Positions 1 through 10,223 of a stretch of 64,000 nucleotides of DNA are shown here, in pieces; positions within the stretch are counted from its first letter, which is position 1; each line of letters opens with the position of its first letter. Source of the DNA: Pseudofabraea citricarpa. Taxonomy: Eukaryota; Ascomycota; Leotiomycetes; Helotiales; Dermateaceae. The position numbers and the translations under genes are program-made. A model generated the notes under the pieces. The model did not search any database, had not been told where the DNA came from, and worked only from the letters and a program-made list of their open reading frames with translations. The DNA is taken from assembly GCA_029641185.1 (NCBI GenBank), contig JAPWGK010000011.1:1054001-1118000 (forward strand), given 5' to 3'.

Positions 1-1492
1 GCCTCACCCTCCGGGTTTCTTTCAGAGAACATATCCATCCCGAAGCCAGACATGCGATTTAGGTCTGGTAGTTTCGGACTTGTTGTCTGTACTCGTGTTT
101 CCTGGGCGTAGTCCTGTTCCGAAGTTGACGGTGCTTCAGAACCGGCTGCCGCTCTCCCTGGATCTTGAGTCGCGTCAAATCCGTCAAATCCGTACTCACT
201 TTTACGCTCTTGTACAGGAGCAAGCATCGGCATAAGTTTCCGGCCGGAATCAGAACCATCATCAGCCTCCATGCTCCCACGATGTCTACCAAAACCCAGA
301 CTCTCGGTATTCGGCTGCTCTCGGCCATATAACTTCTTTCCTGGAGAAGATGACCTATCTCGAGATTGATCTCGTGCGCTATTCTTCGCGGGAGATTCAG
401 ATCTTTCACTAAATCTCGTACCCAGAATTGAGTCCATGCTAGGTCGACCAGATTCCATAGACTGTCTTTCTCTTTCCCGTTCTTCATCCGCTCTGCGATA
501 TATATCTGCTGGTCGGATAAAAGGTAGAGCTTTAGTCGTGGAGGCAGCTGGCGCAGCAGCAGAAGACCTAGCCGAGCTACCAGGAGATGCCGAGCGTTCT
601 GAAGTCCATGGCTTAGGCCCTGAAGACTCCTGGGGGCTTCGAATTGGGTTCGACTTTTGGCTCATACTGCTCTTTCTGGGCGGGAACTTAGTGGTGACCG
701 GCTCCGCTCCACCCTGTGAAGCTGAAGGTGTACGGGTATGCAATGGTGGAACCACGGCTGAAGGTGAAAAATCACGTCGGGCCTGGTAATCACTCGAGGG
801 GGTTCTTGTGTCTGATAGTGGAGACACAATTGCCTTCGATGGCGAATCATTTGGTCCGGGTTGATATGATAATTGTGGTGAACCAGATGTAGGAGAAACA
901 ATCTGACTAACACTTCGAGGAGCTATATTATGAGGTTGCTGTGTAGTAATATGCAAAGATGGAGGTCCGCTTGCAACTCGAAGACTGGGAGCTACGTTAG
1001 CAGGAGCTATCTGCGAAAATCGTGTTGCTGGTGCCGGTGCTGCTGCTGAAGAGGGTGGTTGACTTGGCCCACTTGAAAAGTTGCGCTTTTCATCATCGGC
1101 ATCAAAGGAATTTGAGCGCCCTCTGGTGGCAGGCAGCGATGGCAGATCACCATAGTTCTTCTTGTTATTGTCTCCAATGGGTGACTGCATCGCTTGGCCT
1201 TTCTGTCGCAGACCCGTCGGTTTAGAAATCGGAGGCGGCGGAGGATCATATTCATCATCATCGTCTCCCCAATCATCCCCTCCATAGTCGACCGGCTTTG
1301 CTTCAACCCATTTCTTTGTCTTCTGGCGATTCATATTCGTCTTATAGGAGGTGGGAGTCGCGGCCCCAGAAGAGAGAGGGCTCCTGTACAGTACATGATG
1401 AGTAAATGGGATCTGGAAGTCCTATCTGGAGATAAGGTAGCTCACATCGGAGACTGCTCCTTTTCGAACTCATTTCGAAATGGGCGCGCCAT
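1..1492 (-). CDS. Serine/proline-rich low-complexity protein, N-terminal part (C-terminus beyond window)
   Basis: Minus-strand gene running off the left edge. The two visible exons are 1492-1446 and 1383-1; the 62-nt intron (1384-1445) has a GTGAGC donor and a TACAG acceptor, and the phase joins cleanly. The start MARPFRNEFEKEQSPM is read at 1492. Next comes a compact basic-aromatic then acidic block (NRQKTKKWVEAKPVDYGG, then a GDDWGDDDDEYDPPPPP-like stretch) at about residues 29-60. Everything after is Ser/Pro/Arg-rich and probably disordered, with SP phosphosite-like motifs, a short charged helix (RRADEERERERQS) near residue 290, and a repeated DGFDGFD acidic-aromatic motif. At least 476 residues are present and no folded domain is visible. 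The N-terminal block is the part likely to be conserved in fungi; I do not know its function. A downstream ATG at 1334 is an alternative start without the intron, but the spliced model extends the protein-like sequence. Confidence 0.72.
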
Positions 1493-2639
1493 TCTGGCAA
1501 TTCTCAGAGCCTCGCAGTCAACGAGACATGTACCACTGTGACCATACGTCCATGAGGATGTTTTGTGCGTTGATGGCTGTGCTGTTTACAAGGGGGAAGG
1601 TTGCGATTACGCAGGATGTGCCCAGTGATTGATTGATTAAATGAGCTGTTGATCGCGTCTTCTTTGGGTCGGCAAGTCGATCAGTCGCGAGCCACGAAGC
1701 TCCGGGGGCGGCGGCTACAGTGGCAGATAACAGAGCAAAGAGAGGTGGGCAGGATTGAGGCAAAGTGACAATGAGGAGCGCGACGACGTAGGACGATGGA
1801 CGATGATAAAGTGAAAGGGCGCAAATTGTTTGAATTCCTGCTTCCTTGAATAGAATGTCTTCTTCAGCCATGGCCATTTCTGATTCGCTGTTCCCCCGCT
1901 GCCCGGCTGCCGGGTCCGTCATCTGTCCAGCAAGCTGCTGCTCAGCCACACACGTGCTCGAACTAAGGCAGTGGCAGTGGCAGTGGCACCTGCACTCACG
2001 CAGCGTAATAGGAAAGACTCAAGGGCTTGCACAAAGCACACGTCACTGTTTACTGTATGAACCGGTACTTGAGATCTACTTTCCTACCCTCTTTACTTGC
2101 CCCTCGTCCTAGAACTACACTCTACAGCAGCTTGCATTCATTCTCTTCCGGTGGCTGGAAACTCGAAAATGGACTAAATGGACTAACTTCACCGTTAACC
2201 CGGCTAGCCGTGAATGGAAGTCCTGTCAACAATTCACTGCCTAAGGCAATAAGGCCTAAGGCCCAAGGCCCCCCCCCCCAAGCATGCAGGTGCTGCGCCC
2301 GCAGTCCATCCCTATCCCCGTCTAAAAGTGTCCTGTACAATACCACAACCTAACACAATACAATACATTACTGCGACCAACACGTACGACCAACCTACCA
2401 TTTTAATCCCACTAAATCGCTTTCACACGCTCCTTCCGTCTCCCGACATCGATCAAAAGCATCCCTTGGACGAACGCTGTCTTCGCTTCTTTGACCTTCT
2501 GTCCTTTGCGACCCGAGTCCAATCTGAGGCGAATCCCAACAGCAATTGAAGCCATTCCTTGCGCCTCACGCGCCATCTTCCCATCATCGGCATCCTACAC
2601 TTCGCATCCTCTACGGACGACGCGTGCTTGATTGTCGCC
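1493..2639. other. Intergenic region between two divergent genes
   Basis: About 1.15 kb separating the left-edge minus-strand gene from the plus-strand SED5 gene, so it holds both 5' regions. It includes a run of ten C residues near 2270 and a purine/pyrimidine-skewed repeat (GCAGTGGCAGTGGCAGTGGC) near 1970. Open frames here are short, overlap one another, lack splice support and are not called as genes. A 143-codon frame at 1949-1518 is the longest and has no recognisable fold. Confidence 0.5.
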
Positions 2640-3731
2640 ATGGCAGTAGCCTCAATCCAAGACCGAACAACAGAGTTCCGGTCGGTCCTGGCCCAGGTAC
2701 AGAAACGCCAAGCATCTTCGAAAGTAGGAGCACAGAGACAGTCGCTGCTCACAGATTCGCAAAAGGCGAATGGAAGCGCCGATGGAGATGGCAAACCGCG
2801 CAGGTCTGAGTTTGCAAAGAGGGCGTCCGAGATAGGAAGAGGAATCGGGGCGACGATGGGCAAATTAGAGAAGCTAGCACAATGTAGGACTCCAACCCAA
2901 GTCCATGTGTGCCATCGGACTGGGATGCAGAGCTTTTCAACCAGTACTAACATAATGCAGTGGCCAAGCGCAAAACTCTTTTCGATGACCGCCCGGTTGA
3001 GATCAATGAATTAACGTTCATCATCAAGCAAGACCTCTCCTCACTCAACCAGCAAATATCCTCCCTGCAAACACTCTCGCGAGCACAACATCCCAAAGCG
3101 GACCAAGAAGGGGAACATAACAAAAATGTAGTATTCCTGTTACAAGGAAAACTCACAGATGTTTCGGTGAACTTTAAAGATGTATTGGAGGTACGAACGA
3201 AGAATATTCAGGCGTCGCGCTCTCGAACAGAAAACTTTGTTTCTTCAGTATCTCAGCATACTGCCCCATCGATATCACAGTCAGCTTCGCCATTGTACAA
3301 CACACCAACGCGCGGATCACCAGGACCGGGCCAAGATCTATTGTCGTTAAATCCCGTGGGAGACCAGCAATTATTGATGATGGAGGAGGCTCAGCCACAG
3401 AATTCCTACATCAACCAGAGAGGAGAAGCCATCGAGGCTATTGAGCGTACGATTAACGAATTGGGCGGTATTTTCGGACAATTGGCATCTATGGTTTCGG
3501 AGCAGAGTGAGATGATCCAGAGGATAGACGCCAACACGGAAGATGTGGTCGACAACGTACAAGGGGCACAGAGAGAACTGCTCAAGTACTGGTCGAGAGT
3601 GAGTGGTAACCGCTGGTTGGTTGCTAAGATGTTTGGTGTCCTAATGATTTTCTTTTTGTAAGTCTCCCTTTTTAGCTTGATGGATGGCCTTGACTAACGA
3701 TGCTAGACTATGGGTTTTGATAGCGGGATAG
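2640..3731 (+). CDS. SED5: Golgi t-SNARE syntaxin-5 / Sed5
   Basis: Exons 2640-2883, 2961-3657 and 3707-3731 encode 321 aa. The first intron has an ACTAAC branch site, and the last intron lies just before the final eight residues. The N-terminus (MAVASIQDRTTEFRSVLAQV) matches the Sed5 N-peptide style that binds the Sly1 SM protein. The middle carries the Habc helices. A SNARE helix spans about residues 230-294, with the zero-layer glutamine in SMVSEQSEMI, followed by a single C-terminal membrane anchor (WLVAKMFGVLMIFF...LWVLIAG). Family knowledge: a Qa-SNARE for ER-to-Golgi and intra-Golgi fusion, anchored in the cis-Golgi. Length and order are normal, and nothing is broken. It is transcribed away from the left-edge gene. 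Confidence 0.93.
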
Positions 3732-3934
3732 ACATGAGCTTTGCCAGCCAAAATGCAGAGCATCGATACGGCTTGTACATTTATTTTAGAGCGGGCGACC
3801 TGGGCATACAGTACAACCTTTAATACCATGGCCTCGAGCCTTTTCCACCTGTAGTTCTGATATGTAGCCATACAAGGCGTGTTCAGGATACAACATGAAT
3901 ACCAGTTCATTACATTGTGACCCAAGGAGTATCC

Positions 3935-4246
3935 TCAGGTCTCTTGGTTGGTTTCGATTCCGATTCCCTTCAGTCTACCAGATGAACTTGGCCGTGAATA
4001 TAACCGCAAGATACTGTTTAGCCAGCGGCTTAAATGGTTGATATCGGAGTGATATCCAACGTCATCCTGGCCTCCACGCACTCCGAGCAGCCAGCATGTA
4101 AATGAATCGTCGTCTTTCCATGGCGCAGACTTCTTGTTTACGTACATCTGAATGTCGTCAAGTGAAGATGGAAACATGTAATTCTCCCCACCAAGACATT
4201 TAGTAATTGGACCTGGGCATATGGGCTTGGCAACCTCATGGCCCAC
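3935..4246 (-). other. Unrecognised 103-codon frame, possible gene fragment
   Basis: An uninterrupted minus-strand frame with start and stop. The product has no signal peptide, membrane segment or family motif I can identify. Segments such as PWKDDDSFTCWLLGVRGGQD look protein-like rather than like an antisense shadow, and no gene lies on the other strand here. It could be the last exon of a decayed gene or chance. Kept only as a low-confidence candidate. Confidence 0.2.
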
Positions 4247-4516
4247 GTATGAAAGATGCCTAGCGCGGGATGTTGTGCTTGAGGGTTCCGTCAGAAGCCC
4301 CGCTGTCCGCCATACATCAGCGCTTCCTCCACAGCCAAGACATCCTCTGGATTAGGAAATCTTCCCCCCATCCAGGAACCTCAAACGAGTCAGCAACAAT
4401 ATGGAGTGCCAAGATGCATACCTTTCATGTGATAGGTTTACCATGCTACAAGCCGTCAATTGGCGACCCTCGCCTTTGAATTTATCCACCTGTAAACGTG
4501 TGGAGAAATTCGAGAC

Positions 4517-4548
4517 GTTCTCTCGGGGTAGAAATCAGCCGAGAGAAC
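4517..4548. promoter_or_regulatory. Perfect 10-bp inverted repeat upstream of the aldo-keto reductase
   Basis: Arms GTTCTCTCGG (4517-4526) and CCGAGAGAAC (4539-4548) are exact reverse complements, separated by 12 nt. They lie about 125 bp before the reductase ATG. The core reads CGG-N12-CCG, the inverted-triplet form used by many fungal Zn2Cys6 transcription factors, so an operator is plausible. A short RNA hairpin is the alternative. Confidence 0.45.
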
Positions 4549-4671
4549 ATGCCCAAATTTCCAAGACCATGATGATGAAAAGTTAAACAAATTCCCTCAT
4601 CAACCTCTACTACCCTCTGCTTCCTCAAAAAAATACCTCCATACCTTCACAACCTCACAAACACATTTACA

Positions 4672-5808
4672 ATGTCAGACACAAAGTTCAAGCTCAACAC
4701 CGGTGCTGAGATTCCAGCTCTGGGTCTTGGTAACAACCCCACTACCCGCCATCTTTTGTGAATGATCTCTGATAAGGAAACAGGAACGTGGCAGTCCCCC
4801 GCCGGAGAAGTTGAGAAGGCAGTGTTCTATGCTCTATCAGTTGGCTACCGTCACATTGACGCCGCATACGTATATGGCAACGAGGACGAAGTTGGAGCCG
4901 GTCTCAAGGAGGCCTTCGACAAGGGCGTCTGCAAGAGAGAGGATGTATTCATCACTACGAAGTTGTGGTGTACTTATCACACTCGCGCCGAGCAGGCGTT
5001 GGATCAATCCCTCAAGAAGCTCGGTCTTGATTATGTCGACTTATACTTGATGCACTGGCCTGCTCCCATGAACCCCAAAGGTGCGTTTTATTGTGGCTTC
5101 TAATACACTTCACAGCTAACACGTCTGATAGGCAACCATGAGCTCTTCCCTAAGCATCCTGATGGATCTCGCGATCTGGTCCCAGCTTCGGAGTGGAGCC
5201 ACGTCGATACCTGGAAGGCGTTGGAGAAGCTTCCAAAGTCGAAGGTGCGTAGAGCATCATAAGGGCAGAGCTTTCGTGCTGACTTTCTTTAGGCCAGAGC
5301 CGTCGGAGTTGCAAACTACTCAGTCAAGTACCTCACCGAGCTCCTGGCAGGTTCTACCATCGTCCCCGCCGCAAACCAGATCGAGAACCACCCTAGCTTA
5401 CCACAACAAGAGATTGTCGATTTCTGCAAGGAGAAGGGCATTCACATCACAGCCTACTCTCCGCTTGGAAGTACCGGCTCGCCAATGCTGTCTGCTGAGC
5501 CCGTTGTCGAGATCGCTAAGAAGAAGAGCATCACTCCCGCTTCTGTATTGCTCTCATACCACAGTAAGTCCCGAATGACACATCATGAGATACCCTACTC
5601 ACAACTTCCAGTTGCCAGAGGAAGCTCCGTCCTAGCCAAGTCGGTCACGGAATCACGCATCAAGTCGAACAGGGATTTGGTCAAGCTGGATGCATCCGAC
5701 TTGAAGGTCCTCAATGACTACTCTGACGAGCTGAAGAAGAATGGCAAATTGGTTCGATACGTCTACCCTGCATTTGGTGTAGACTTCGGGTTCCCAGATC
5801 AGTCATGA
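4672..5808 (+). CDS. Aldo-keto reductase (NADPH-dependent aldehyde/xylose reductase family)
   Basis: Five exons (4672-4729, 4784-5080, 5132-5244, 5293-5563, 5612-5808) encode 311 aa, the usual AKR length. The catalytic tetrad is visible: Asp and Tyr in [11 protein letters not shown], Lys in FITTKLW, His in YLMHWP. The fold continues with the QIENHP and ITAYSPLGS strands and the NADP-binding basic stretch near [17 protein letters not shown]. Family knowledge: soluble cytosolic barrel enzymes that reduce aldoses, aldehydes or ketones with NADPH. The substrate cannot be read from the sequence; AKR3-type or glycerol-dehydrogenase-like activity is likely. The start ATG follows ACA and sits just before the first beta-strand motif [18 protein letters not shown] perfect inverted repeat lies in its promoter. 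Confidence 0.9.
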
Positions 5809-6927
5809 CTCAGCACCAAGCTCTGAAGTAGAGAGAAGATAAGATGTGTCCATGTCACGTGGTAGATTATGAATAGATTCGATCAGATACAAGTGTAGAT
5901 ACCAAGAAATATTTTCTGCCTCTTTTTTTGTTTGCTTCTTCTCGTGCTGTTCCTTCTACCCCTGCATCAGAAAAGCTTGGTCTGGGGGTGGGAAGGGACC
6001 TGTCTACCTACTCCTATATGCATGTAGCCGATCGTTGCGCAGCACGAGCTACAAGTGCGTCAGGGCGTGGAAGAAATTGCGTGACGCATTCAGATCTCAC
6101 TCCAAGAGAATTAGGAACTTTGAGTAGCTGTGGTTTTTCCTCATGACAATTAAATCATCTTGTTTTAGACAACTGAAAAACTTATAAAGGGAGAGTTTGC
6201 TGAGTGGCCACTGCGAACTTTGGTTGTGCTCTCTCCACAACCGTCGCTTGTTCTTTTTTTTTTTTTATACTTCTGGCTTGCTGCACCTCTTTCGATGCTT
6301 GGATATTTTTAAACAGCAAAGAAAGACTGGCTGGGCTCCTACAACCCAGCTCCAACACAAGCAATCCTTCCCGCCGCCGCAGTTTGTGTATCTATCATCT
6401 CTCATAAAAACAATCAAGACGAGACGGTGTGGCAAAGGTCAGGTCAGGTCAGGTCAGTTTAGGTTAGGTTAGGTTAGGTTAGGTGCATGAGCAGTATGAC
6501 AGAAATTAATCTCCCTTGCCTCACGTATGCCGTCGGCGTCTCGCCTTCCATATAAGGAAAGCCAACCAGCGAGCGAGTGAGCGCGGTCAAAGGAAAGAAG
6601 AAGGAGAAGAAAGGTCGAGGGCGGTGAATCGCGAATCACATATCACGAGCATAGCGAGCAAACAAACAGAGGAAGTGGAAAAAAGTTGATACCAACTAAC
6701 ACGCACGCTCACGCTCACACGCACAAAGAAAATCTCCCCTTGACCTCTTCTTCTTCCGCTACTTCTCCTTCACAACCACAAATTCCCAACACACTCGTTA
6801 CCTTTAGACTTCAAAGTCTCCCCCACGCTCTTTCTTTCCTTCACGTACAGTACAAACACACAGTCCCCTCTACGCTCCCTCATAATTCAACCTTTTGAAC
6901 TTCCACCTCGATCGATCTTGAGTCAAG
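5809..6927. other. Intergenic region; long promoter/5' leader of the GPI protein
   Basis: 1.1 kb between the reductase and the Ser/Thr-rich wall protein. It contains a T11 run near 6250, a tandem pentamer block (listed separately), GA-rich and CA/CT-rich tracts near 6590 and 6700-6860, and a TATA-like CATATAAGG near 6549. The pyrimidine-rich run just before the ATG is typical of strongly expressed fungal genes. No gene is seen. Confidence 0.5.
6436..6484. repeat. Tandem pentamer block AGGTC(x4)-AGTTT-AGGTT(x4)
   Basis: Four exact copies of AGGTC are followed by one AGTTT unit and four copies of AGGTT plus AGGT, keeping a five-base register throughout. This is a compound microsatellite in the upstream region of the GPI-protein gene. 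It is not the TTAGGG telomere repeat, although the AGGTT half looks superficially similar. Confidence 0.85.
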
Positions 6928-7828
6928 ATGCGCGTTTTCACCACCGTCTTGCTGTTCGCAGCTTCTGCTCTAGGCGCGATCCACGGAGGATCGAGCTCTA
7001 GCTGCGAGACCGAAGACATGGCCACGACGACGTCGAGCATCGATGCCATCTCTGCCAGCGCTAGCTCCAGCGAGGCCGAGACGACCATCACCATCGCCAC
7101 TACCAACTTCATCACCAGCGTCACCGTGGATGCTCCTCCCACCGTCTATTTGAGCCACCCTCCCCAGTCAAGCACGTCGGCATCCACGTCAGACCTCGCA
7201 GTGATCCCAACCACAGCTAGCTCGGCCACTGAATCGGCTTCTACTTCGACCTTCGATGGCTTCTCTGTTCCTCCTGTCTTCCCCACCACCATCTCTGACA
7301 ATCCTTCTTTCTCTACCGTCCAGATCGACTGCAGCTTTGGCCAGGTGAGCCAAGCTTCCTGCACTCACTTTGTCGTGTCGGCTACTACTTTCACGACGAC
7401 GCTCGAGTCGACTACCACTTTAAGCGACAGCGACACGGCGACGGCGACGTTGACTTCTGCTTCCGCTTCCGTAACTGCTTTCAACACTACCGGTGCAGTC
7501 ATGGCTTCAACCCCGTTCTCCAACATCACTACCTTGTCTGTGACTTCGGCGTATGCATCTCCCTCTTCCCTTCCCTCTCCCATTCCCTCTCCCCTTCCCT
7601 CTCCGTTCCATTCACGATTTTTGTTCTCGGCTAATCACATCTACCAGGTCTCCCAGCTCTCTACTGAACGTCACCACTACTTCAATTGAGATCGTCAGCT
7701 CGCCACCAACCGCTGCTGCATCGACTTCAGCATCCGTCTTGCCCAATGGCGCAACCAAGGATGGCGGTGTTTCGGCATTTGCGCTAGGTGTGTTCTTCGG
7801 TGCCGTCGTCTTGATGATTGTCATCTAG
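6928..7828 (+). CDS. Ser/Thr-rich GPI-anchored cell-surface protein
   Basis: Exons 6928-7550 and 7648-7828 encode 267 aa. The signal peptide is MRVFTTVLLFAASALGA. The body is extremely Ser/Thr/Ala-rich (mucin-like), with a few Cys (SSSSCETED, IDCSFGQVSQASCTHF) and an N-glycosylation-like NITT. The C-terminus NGATKDGGVSAFALGVFFGA leads into a hydrophobic tail with no basic residues after it, a textbook GPI-attachment signal. The acceptor CTACCAG at 7647 is required to reach the anchor. Without splicing, the frame stays open through a proline-rich SPIPSPLPSPF stretch and ends at 7689 with no anchor. Role: probably a cell-wall mannoprotein; no catalytic domain is seen. Confidence 0.8.
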
Positions 7829-8252
7829 GATAGTGCTTACCTTACTTCTTTTCTTTTCGACTGGAGGTTCTTGAGACTTGAGGGATCTGAACAGCTTTCT
7901 CTCGTTCATGTGGGCCGAACTTCTTTTTCTGTATGATGTACGTACGCGCGCGGTTGATTTTGCGAAAAGATTGCAGAGGATCCAGAACCGAGATTTGCTT
8001 TGCATGGCACATGGTAGTTACTGAATGGAAAGTGCGAACTCTAGCTTGATTAATGGATGATGATGGATCGAATGGTTAATAATGAATAAAGAGACGAGTG
8101 TTCGTGTGTAAGATAGATACAGAGAGAACCAACCAATACAATCCAGCAGAGAGAGCACGTTAGATAATTTGCAAATGCTAGCTTTCTTTCTCGCCCCTTG
8201 ACAATACGATGATAGATGTGAACAGATTTATTTACAAGTCAGAGACGGGATT
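7829..8252. other. Convergent intergenic region (two 3' ends)
   Basis: 424 bp between the 3' end of the GPI-protein gene and the 3' end of the minus-strand dehydrogenase. It is AT-rich and repetitive in ATGGATGATGATGG-like words near 8050, as expected for untranslated 3' sequence. No gene is seen. Confidence 0.5.
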
Positions 8253-9576
8253 TCAAGATTGCATATCGACGAGGACCTTCAAGACCAGCTTCCCCGAATC
8301 ATCCTTCACCTTGGCTGCCATCTCGAAAGCGCCGGGGATGTTTTCTAGTCCCTTGAAGCGATGACTGATTAGGGACTTGAGATCTGGCAGGAGGGGGTTC
8401 CCGCTTGAGACGAGCTTGATGGCTTCCTCGTATGTGTTCGCGTATCTGAAGACTCCTACGAGATCGACTTCTCGAAGAGCCGCCGCAGAAATCGGAAGCG
8501 TCTGGATAGGGTTCCCCATTCCCACCATCAGAATCCGCCCACCTGGTCTCGTCGACTATTTTAAATCAGCCACCGACATCCTTGGACAAAAAAGTGGTGC
8601 AGAAACTTACATAAATGGCAGCCTGGAGACAGGATTCCACTCCCGTACATTCAAACACAGCATCCACTTCCCCAACGCCATTCGTGCTCGCAACCAGAGC
8701 AGCAACCTCCTTGGCGAAATCTAGCTTCTCCTCGATTGAGGCACATCTCTTCATCGGCACGACAATCGAGCTATCGGCAAACTTATTCGCAATGGCGAAG
8801 TCGACACGGTCTGCTTGGATATCGGCAATGATGACCTCTGAAGCTCCATTGACCTTGGCGGTCGCGGCACACAGCAATCCCACCGCGCCAGCTCCAAAGA
8901 CGAGGACTTTGCTGTTCGGTGGCAGTTTCGCGCGGCGGGAAGCGTGCATCGCTACACTGAGGGGTTCGAGAATGGCTCCCATCTCGAGGGGTACGGATTC
9001 CGGTAATCTTGTTGCATTGTCAGTTTATCTCCAACTCCCAGAGCCGAAAAGAAGAGGACGAGGAGAAATAAGCAAGAAAAAACTCACTTGTAGCAGAACT
9101 TGGCTTCCTGGTTGATTTTATCCTGCAACGTCCCCTGGAAATGTGGAAAGCTCTTCGCTGAGCTGCGGAATCGCATCTCCTTGCAGATATTATACCGCCC
9201 CTCCTCGCAGCGCGCACACTTCGCACATGGCTGGCCGACTTCCAGAGCCACGCGATCACCGACCTTCAGGTCTTTCACTGAAGATCCGATTGCAGATACT
9301 GTACCGGCTGATTCATGTCCGAGGGTTAAGGGCTCTCGCACGATGATGTCGCCGTTGCGGTAGTGATTGAAGTAGTGCAGGTCGGAGCCGCAGAGACCGG
9401 TGGCTTGTATCTGTACCTGCACTTCGGTCGGTGTGAGGGCTGGTAGCTCTCTCGATTCCTGATGTTGGGGATAAGAGGTCAGTTCTGGGGCTGGGACTTC
9501 TTGGGGTGGTTTTTGTGTAACTTACGACTCGGAGATCTTTTACGCCGTGGAGAACCGAGGCTTTTACTGAAGACAT
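8253..9576 (-). CDS. Zinc-dependent medium-chain polyol dehydrogenase (sorbitol/xylitol/L-arabinitol type)
   Basis: Exons 9576-9526, 9458-9088, 9007-8611 and 8555-8253 encode 373 aa, standard for the SDH/XDH/LAD clade. The catalytic zinc site shows Cys in GLCGSDLHYF, the GHESAG glutamate, and PLSVAMHA. The four structural-zinc cysteines are present in PCAKCARCEEGRYNIC. The Rossmann glycines are in VLVFGAGAVGLL, and an acidic residue follows in VIIADIQADR, pointing to NAD rather than NADP. Family knowledge: oxidises a polyol to a ketose in cytosolic pentose/hexitol catabolism. Which of D-sorbitol, xylitol or L-arabinitol it uses cannot be told from sequence alone. It is divergent from the SDR at 10224, with which it shares a promoter. 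Confidence 0.88.
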
Positions 9577-10223
9577 GACGACGAGGGTTTCTTCTTCTTC
9601 TTCTTTCGAGTATAAAATGGAGATTTTGTAACGAGTAGTTCTATATATTCTTTTTCTCTCTTCCACAGAAGAATTGAACAATATTTTAAGGTTAGGTGAA
9701 AGGTTCACAGAATGAAGAATCTACAGTAGAGAGTTCTCGAAAGATAAGAAAAAAATCCCGAGACGTTAAAAAGTCAAACTTAAAACAAGTCAGGGGTTCC
9801 CAATCCGTCTTTTGTATAGAAAAGGAACCACAAGATGAGAAGACTGAAAAAGGGAAGATAGGAACTTGTAACAAGTGTTAGACAGGGTCCGAAAGAGGGA
9901 ATTTCCATCACGTGCTCGCCCGAAGTGCGGGACACGGCCCCTCGATTCCCCTCGTCGAGCCGTCAAACCCCGCAGTGGCCGGTCAAGAACTTAGCCGGTA
10001 CCTGTGGGGTAGCACTTGGTTCAGAATTGGTAGTTTTCTCCGAGACCTGCCAGCTCCTGGACTTACTGTAATGGGTGAAGAGTGTGTTTTTGTTTCTATA
10101 CTTGAATCTCTCTTCCTTATCTTCTCCGTCGCTGTGTTCAGACCTCGTGAGAATCTCAATTGAATCCCCTCCCCCTCTTTCACAACATCTCCTCCCCCAA
10201 ATACAGTACAAACGCAATTCACA
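9577..10223. promoter_or_regulatory. Shared divergent promoter of the polyol dehydrogenase and the SDR
   Basis: 647 bp between two start codons pointing outward. Two candidate sites match the carbon-catabolite repressor consensus SYGGRG: GCGGGG on the minus strand (CCCCGC at 9968-9973) and GTGGGG on the plus strand (10004-10009), about 30 bp apart. A purine-rich AAAGTCAAACTTAAAAC tract lies near 9770. Site calls are by consensus only. Confidence 0.45.
9968..10009. promoter_or_regulatory. Pair of CreA-like SYGGRG motifs
   Basis: CCCCGC (9968-9973, minus-strand GCGGGG) and GTGGGG (10004-10009). Paired SYGGRG sites are the arrangement reported for functional CreA/Mig1-type repression of fungal catabolic genes. 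The hexamer is short enough to occur by chance. Confidence 0.35.

Larger units (their letters stand above)
3732..4671. other. Intergenic region with a possible small minus-strand frame
   Basis: 940 bp between SED5 and the aldo-keto reductase. A 103-codon minus-strand frame (4246-3935, starting MGHEVAKPICPGPIT) reads like protein, with ordinary composition and a Trp/Cys content above random. I do not recognise it and see no convincing exon upstream, so it may be a gene relic. A perfect inverted repeat at 4517-4548 is listed separately. Confidence 0.35.

Noticed and set aside
2453..2953. 166-codon minus-strand frame
   Set aside because: Overlaps SED5 exon 1 antisense and its leader; no family features.
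6461..6484. AGGTT repeats considered as a telomere-like tract
   Set aside because: The unit is five bases (AGGTT), not TTAGGG, and the block continues seamlessly from AGGTC repeats inside a gene-rich region.
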